From: Brachionus manjavacas
Lineage: Eukaryota; Rotifera; Eurotatoria; Ploima; Brachionidae
Length of the DNA: 64,000 nt
Assembly (NCBI GenBank): GCA_019054805.1
Contig: JAHQIY010000002.1
Span: forward strand, 7,750,001-7,814,000
Reading direction: 5' to 3'
Position 1 is the first letter of the stretch; every line of letters begins with the position of its first letter. The position numbers and the translations under genes were made by a program. The notes below the pieces were generated by a model. It ran no database searches and was not told where the DNA came from. It saw only the letters and a list, made by a program, of their open reading frames with translations. Below are positions 60,331 to 64,000 of the stretch, in pieces.

Positions 60331-60860
60331 AATAACGCATGTTTGCATGAAATGTTTTTTTATAACCATATTGTTAATTTTACTTAAACACTCCATCTTA
60401 CTCGTTGGAAATTATCCCGTTTTTTTTAATCCCAATAAAAATTAAAAAAATTATCCTGTTTTCTTTTTAAACAAAAAAAAAGAATATTAATCCGTTATTT
60501 TTCGGAAATAATAAATTAAAAATTATTAGGGTAATTAAAACTTATTTAATATTTAGTAATAAAATAAAAAATTAAATTCATCAGAAAAAATTTACTACTC
60601 CTAATAGTAAAGATTAAATGAATATCTGTCCAAAAAATCTAGGTGTTTTCTTTGATTTTCCTCGGTTTTTATTTTACTGATCAAACTTGCTTTTGCTAAT
60701 TTTCGTTACATTTTTGATACACGTCGTTTATTAGTGCCATTTTTCGCTCATAACCTCTTTGCTTCATTCTTGATATCCGAATCTGTTAAACTTTCTATTC
60801 TGTTGAAATCTTATCAAGCAATAAGGGCATCAGCCAGCAAAAAAAATCACACCCAATCGC
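60331..60860. other. AT-rich stretch, nothing recognised
   Basis: No exon, RNA gene or named repeat found between the RT fragment and the MULE-like fragment. Confidence 0.45.
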
Positions 60861-60881
60861 GATCGTAAGTGTAGAACCATT

Positions 60882-61239
60882 TTGATACAGATAAATGAAT
60901 CAACAATAAATTTCTATTCTGGATCAAAAAGGATAATAAACAGGAATCATCCCAACACATTCAAATTGGTCAAATACATCAAAAAACAACAAGCGCGAGT
61001 GTTGATAGATTATGAACGAACCAAACAAGCTCAAGTTTTTCAAGGCCAGTCAAAACAAAACAAAGAAAAAGATATTTTTTTTGAAAGTTGAACCAAAAGA
61101 CTCAAATAATTTAAAACATTTTATTTTAAATTTGAATCAGTGTATAAAATATCTTTATGAGTATTGGTTTGAATACAAGATATCGCCTCATTTGTTGAAA
61201 TTCAAGGAGAATAAGAAGATTTTGAATTACCATAACTAA
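60882..61239 (+). pseudogene. MULE/FLYWCH-type transposase C-terminal fragment
   Basis: The frame at 60882-61091 contains INRNHPNTFKLVKYIKKQQA, which resembles the SHPN-x-(F/W)KF(I/L)-x-x-(I/L)KKEQ segment found near the C-terminus of MULE-domain proteins that carry FLYWCH fingers. A second overlapping frame (61012-61239) suggests one frameshift near 61010. No start or intact catalytic core. Assignment is from memory of the family, unverified. Confidence 0.45.
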
Positions 61240-61289
61240 ACTTTTATTTACCAGATGAATATTTATCTTCTTTTTTTTTTTTACTTATT

Positions 61290-61700
61290 TACTCTTTTTG
61301 CCTTTACCCTTGCTTCTCCTCATGTCATTCTCATTTCGATGAACTCTTTCGTGATTGTTGACCTCCATGCTACTGTTGGACGTCTTAACATACGTTACTC
61401 TTGAGGTGTCAATTGAAGGGCTTTTCTTGGTATCCGAGTTTCTTTCATTTTAAGTACATTCTCAAGCCATCGCAATTTTTTGTTCTTAATGCATAAAAAT
61501 TATGGCTCTAAATTTGTTCTTGTGTTTAGGTCAGCTTTGACAATGCCTTAGGCCGGTGTATCCCAAGGTTCCTCCGTAGACTTCCAGTGTGGAAGGTGCT
61601 CAGTCTTTTTCTTTCAGATACAAAAATGCCTCAACATTCGCTTCGGTACATCAGTATTGTTTTTACTAAACTTTAATACAGTTTAGGTTTTGTTTCCTTG
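61290..61700 (-). mobile_element. Decayed copy of the 55789-57144 LINE family
   Basis: Minus strand: RLSTFHTGSLRRNLGIHRPK, then NKKLRWLENVLKMKETRIPR and KALQLTPQE, then TVAWRSTITKEFIEM. This parallels the C-terminal part of the + strand LINE at 56741-57130 but is riddled with stops. It abuts the CR1-like fragment at about 61700. Confidence 0.75.
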
Positions 61701-62545
61701 CTGGAGCTGGTTAAATTCCATATGGTCGGAAGAGTGAAAGTCGCTGGTTGCACGTGAAATGAACGTTTGCGACCTGACCCGCCTTTTATTGCCTCTTGTC
61801 GAGGCTGCAGGAACATCCTGAATGACGGTTGATTTAAGATACAGTCTTTGATACCAGTCAATACGCTCGAGCTCATGACTTAAAAAATTGAATTAAATCA
61901 CCTCTTTTGCGCCTGAGATCGAGTGTGGTGATCGACATTTTATTTAAACGATTGTTATATTTAAGATTTCTATTAGTGTTAGATATTTTCGAGGCTCTTC
62001 GTTGGACTTTCTCAAGCATGATCGATTGTGCAGCTTTGGGTGTGGACCACACCGGGATCGCAAATTCCAAGTGGGGTCTAACGTATGTCGTCTAGAGAGT
62101 AACCGACAGGTTTCGGTCTCGACATTCAAAAGTATTTTTAAGCATACCAAGAATTGACGCTTTGCTTACGCAGACTTGAGTCTGAAACTTCCATTTCATG
62201 TAGCTCTCAACATAGATGCTCAAGTCTCTTTCTACCTCTCTTTTTTCGAGATAGTGAAGAGAATCAGAATTTCGCATTGTAAATACGTGGTCGAAATTAC
62301 GAATTCCTTGTCCATTACCAAATAGCATTAATTTTCGTTTTTTAGAGTTTAGTTTCATGCGCCATTAGTCGCACCATTCTATCGAGATCTGATTGCAGTG
62401 CATTAATATTCTCTCTTGTTTCGACTGTTCTGAGCACTTAACTGTCTTCTGCATAGAGTTTAAAGTAGTTTTTAACAGTGTCCGGGAAGTCTTTTATAAA
62501 TAATATGAAAAGAAGAGTGCCCAGTACTGAACCTTTTGACTTTTA
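61700..62545 (-). mobile_element. CR1-like LINE reverse transcriptase 3' half
   Basis: Minus strand from 62545: KGSVLGTLLFILFIKDFPDT, YAEDS where YADD is expected, SKKRKLMLFGNGQG, TYVRPHLEFAIPVW, IMLEKVQRRASKISNTNRNL, RRKRGDLIQFFKS, and then SGRKRSFHVQPATFTLPTIW. The catalytic DD is altered (AED) and there are stops and frameshifts. Near-identical over about 350 bp to 35882-36350. Confidence 0.8.
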
Positions 62546-62792
62546 TTAATTCTAATATGTGATTCTGAATTAGATATTAGGACCATATCATCCGAAAAGT
62601 CTAAATCTTCTAAAAAATAAAGTTTAACCAGATCAAAATTTATTTTTACCAGAACAAAAAATCCATAAAAAATTAATAAAAATATTATATAATAATATAT
62701 GGACTCATAAAGTCCAGTAAAATACTTTCAAATCCTCTTGCTTTAACATAATATCCTTAAAAATCTCTAAATGCAATAAATTTGACGCTATA

Positions 62793-62900
62793 CAGTCAAC
62801 TCTCGTTAATCCGGACAAGCTTATTTTCTTATATTTTGTAGGAAATTAGCGAATATCCGAGATATCGTTATCACGGAAGATAGGATTGAATTTCCGAATG
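62793..62900. mobile_element. Tigger-like element end
   Basis: TA at 62791-62792 followed by CAGTCAACTCTCGTTAATCC, the classic start of Tigger/pogo-type elements in which TIRs contain TTAATCCGGA-like words, then further AATATCCGAG and ATCACGGAAG words. No right end found in the window; partial or continuing beyond decay. Confidence 0.55.
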
Positions 62901-63349
62901 AAGAAAAAACATATACAAAAAAATATTAATTGATAATATCAAAAAAAAAAACAATTCTAGTTCAAATTAATGGAAAAATTATATTTAATTATTTTTAAAA
63001 TAAAATTTTCTTAAGTTAATTACTTATTTCTAATTTACTAAGCTTGGGCTTAAAAGTTAATTGATTTAATGTGTTAACGTCTTCTTCACTCAAACAATTT
63101 TTTATTTTGTTCAACATAACTGGTTACGCTATTCAACGATGCAATTAAATATCAAATATTATTATTTGTCAAAAAAACTTCGATAGACCTTATAGGTCAA
63201 AATTAAAAAAAAAAAATTTAAAGTTAAATAAAAAAATATAGAATTATTTAAATTTGACAAAGTCAATTTTTTTTTACGACGAATTTAAATATTCAACCTA
63301 TTGCTCATACAAATTTAAGTTATTTAAATCTACAATTTTTATCTTTTTT

Positions 63350-63715
63350 TCATTGGTAATTATTAGTGTTGCATCGGTAAAATATCTTCTGTCCCTCGAA
63401 GGTGTTTTTGATATTTTGCTGAGCCCATTGTTGTTCGCTGTGTGCTGAAACTGCAGCTAAAACATCTTTGTACGAGTCATAAGTCTCCAACTTATCATAG
63501 CAAAGTCGATGTCCACGCCTAGTCTTCTTCTTCTTGGCTGCTGGTTCTTCACTGCCACTAGTATCATCTTCGCTGTCGCTTATAGCATTTGGATCGAAAG
63601 CCTTGTGGACTGTCATGACGGTGCTGGTACTGGTATCGGCGGTTACCTTCGTCGTATTGGCTGTTTCATCCATGTCAACTGGTATGGCTATACTATTCTC
63701 GAAAGTATTTACCAT
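63350..63715 (-). pseudogene. MULE-type FLYWCH-like N-terminal fragment
   Basis: A minus-strand frame from ATG 63715 to a stop at 63350 gives 121 residues: an acidic low-complexity N-terminus with SDSEDDTSGSEE, a basic KKKKTRRG patch, and WAQQNIKNTFEGQKIFYRCN, which resembles the start of the zinc-binding W...GxxxFYRCN segment in MULE/FLYWCH transposase-derived proteins. The frame ends just after RCN, where the finger should continue. Base composition is much less AT-rich than the flanks, suggesting recent or selected coding sequence. Could also be a first exon, since a splice out of the window is possible. Confidence 0.45.
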
Positions 63716-63729
63716 ATCAGTTGACACTT

Positions 63730-64000
63730 GCGGAGTGAATCAAGTAAAAAAATCAAAGCTTTTCCGATTTCCGATCAGACCATTTCCCAATGCCATTAAA
63801 AGCAACTAAAAGACCGAAGTTTTTTTGCTCATAATTCTCAGAATTGGTTTGATGATGACGAATTTATTTATATGAAGTTTAATTAATTAGAGTAGACTTC
63901 GAAATATATTAGGTTCCATTTAATTTATTAGTGTAGATATATATAATTATACTCAAAAGGAAATTTATTAGTAATCAGGATATGATAAGTGACCATTTTC
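63730..64000. other. Window edge, nothing recognised
   Basis: No feature recognised. If 63350-63715 is a real first exon, its promoter would lie here. Confidence 0.4.

Noticed and set aside
63509-63809. Hydrophobic + strand frames at 63509-63809
   Set aside because: They overlap the minus-strand frame that carries the recognisable FYRCN-type segment and look like its shadow.

Overview
This window is eukaryotic nuclear DNA. It is very AT-rich, its genes are broken by spliceosomal GT-AG introns, polyadenylation-type AATAAA signals follow the genes, and the spaces between exons are packed with decayed LINE, hAT, pogo-like and other transposons. The gene content (a RasGRP exchange factor, a KIAA2012/DUF4670-type protein, an orphan 7TM-like receptor) is metazoan. 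The extreme AT content, introns of about 46-59 nt and MULE/FLYWCH-type fragments make a monogonont rotifer such as Brachionus my best guess. That is inference, not something the sequence proves.

Layout. 1-2670: no recognisable gene, one CT microsatellite. 2672-3711: a serine-rich ORF, either a small two-exon gene or an upstream exon of the next gene. 3712-13201: transposon-filled spacer or intron (inverted-repeat elements, LINE pieces, a solo LTR). 13202-23988: a RasGRP homologue in ten exons with REM, CDC25, two EF-hands and a C1 domain; its 6-kb intron holds a SINE-like unit and a LINE. 24000-29070: relics only. 29074-47802: a 19-exon gene whose reconstructed reading frame is 6,402 nt (2,133 residues). 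I read it as a KIAA2012 homologue carrying about 780 residues of short helical repeats that were doubled by an internal duplication. Its 5.1-kb intron 15 contains a LINE split by a DNA transposon, a second LINE and a hAT MITE with a perfect 8-bp target duplication. 48000-57300: hAT transposase relic, pogo-like element nested in another inverted repeat, two LINEs. 57910-59985: a receptor-like gene with an in-frame stop after its signal peptide. 60000-64000: LINE, MULE-type and Tigger-like remnants.

The three confident genes are all on the + strand and do not form an operon. RasGRP would activate Ras at membranes in response to diacylglycerol and calcium. The receptor may be a surface sensor. 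The KIAA2012-like protein has no known biochemical activity. Introns fall into two classes: 46-59 nt, or at least 1.25 kb, most of the long ones carrying recognisable mobile DNA.

The most interesting items are the duplicated helical-repeat array in the KIAA2012-like gene (with an intron in only one copy), the receptor with an in-frame stop and no visible TM3/TM4, a 20-nt LINE-tail fragment flanked by an 8-bp direct repeat, and the recurrent hairpin-plus-microsatellite 3' ends shared by several LINE families. All homology calls are from reading and memory; no database search was run.
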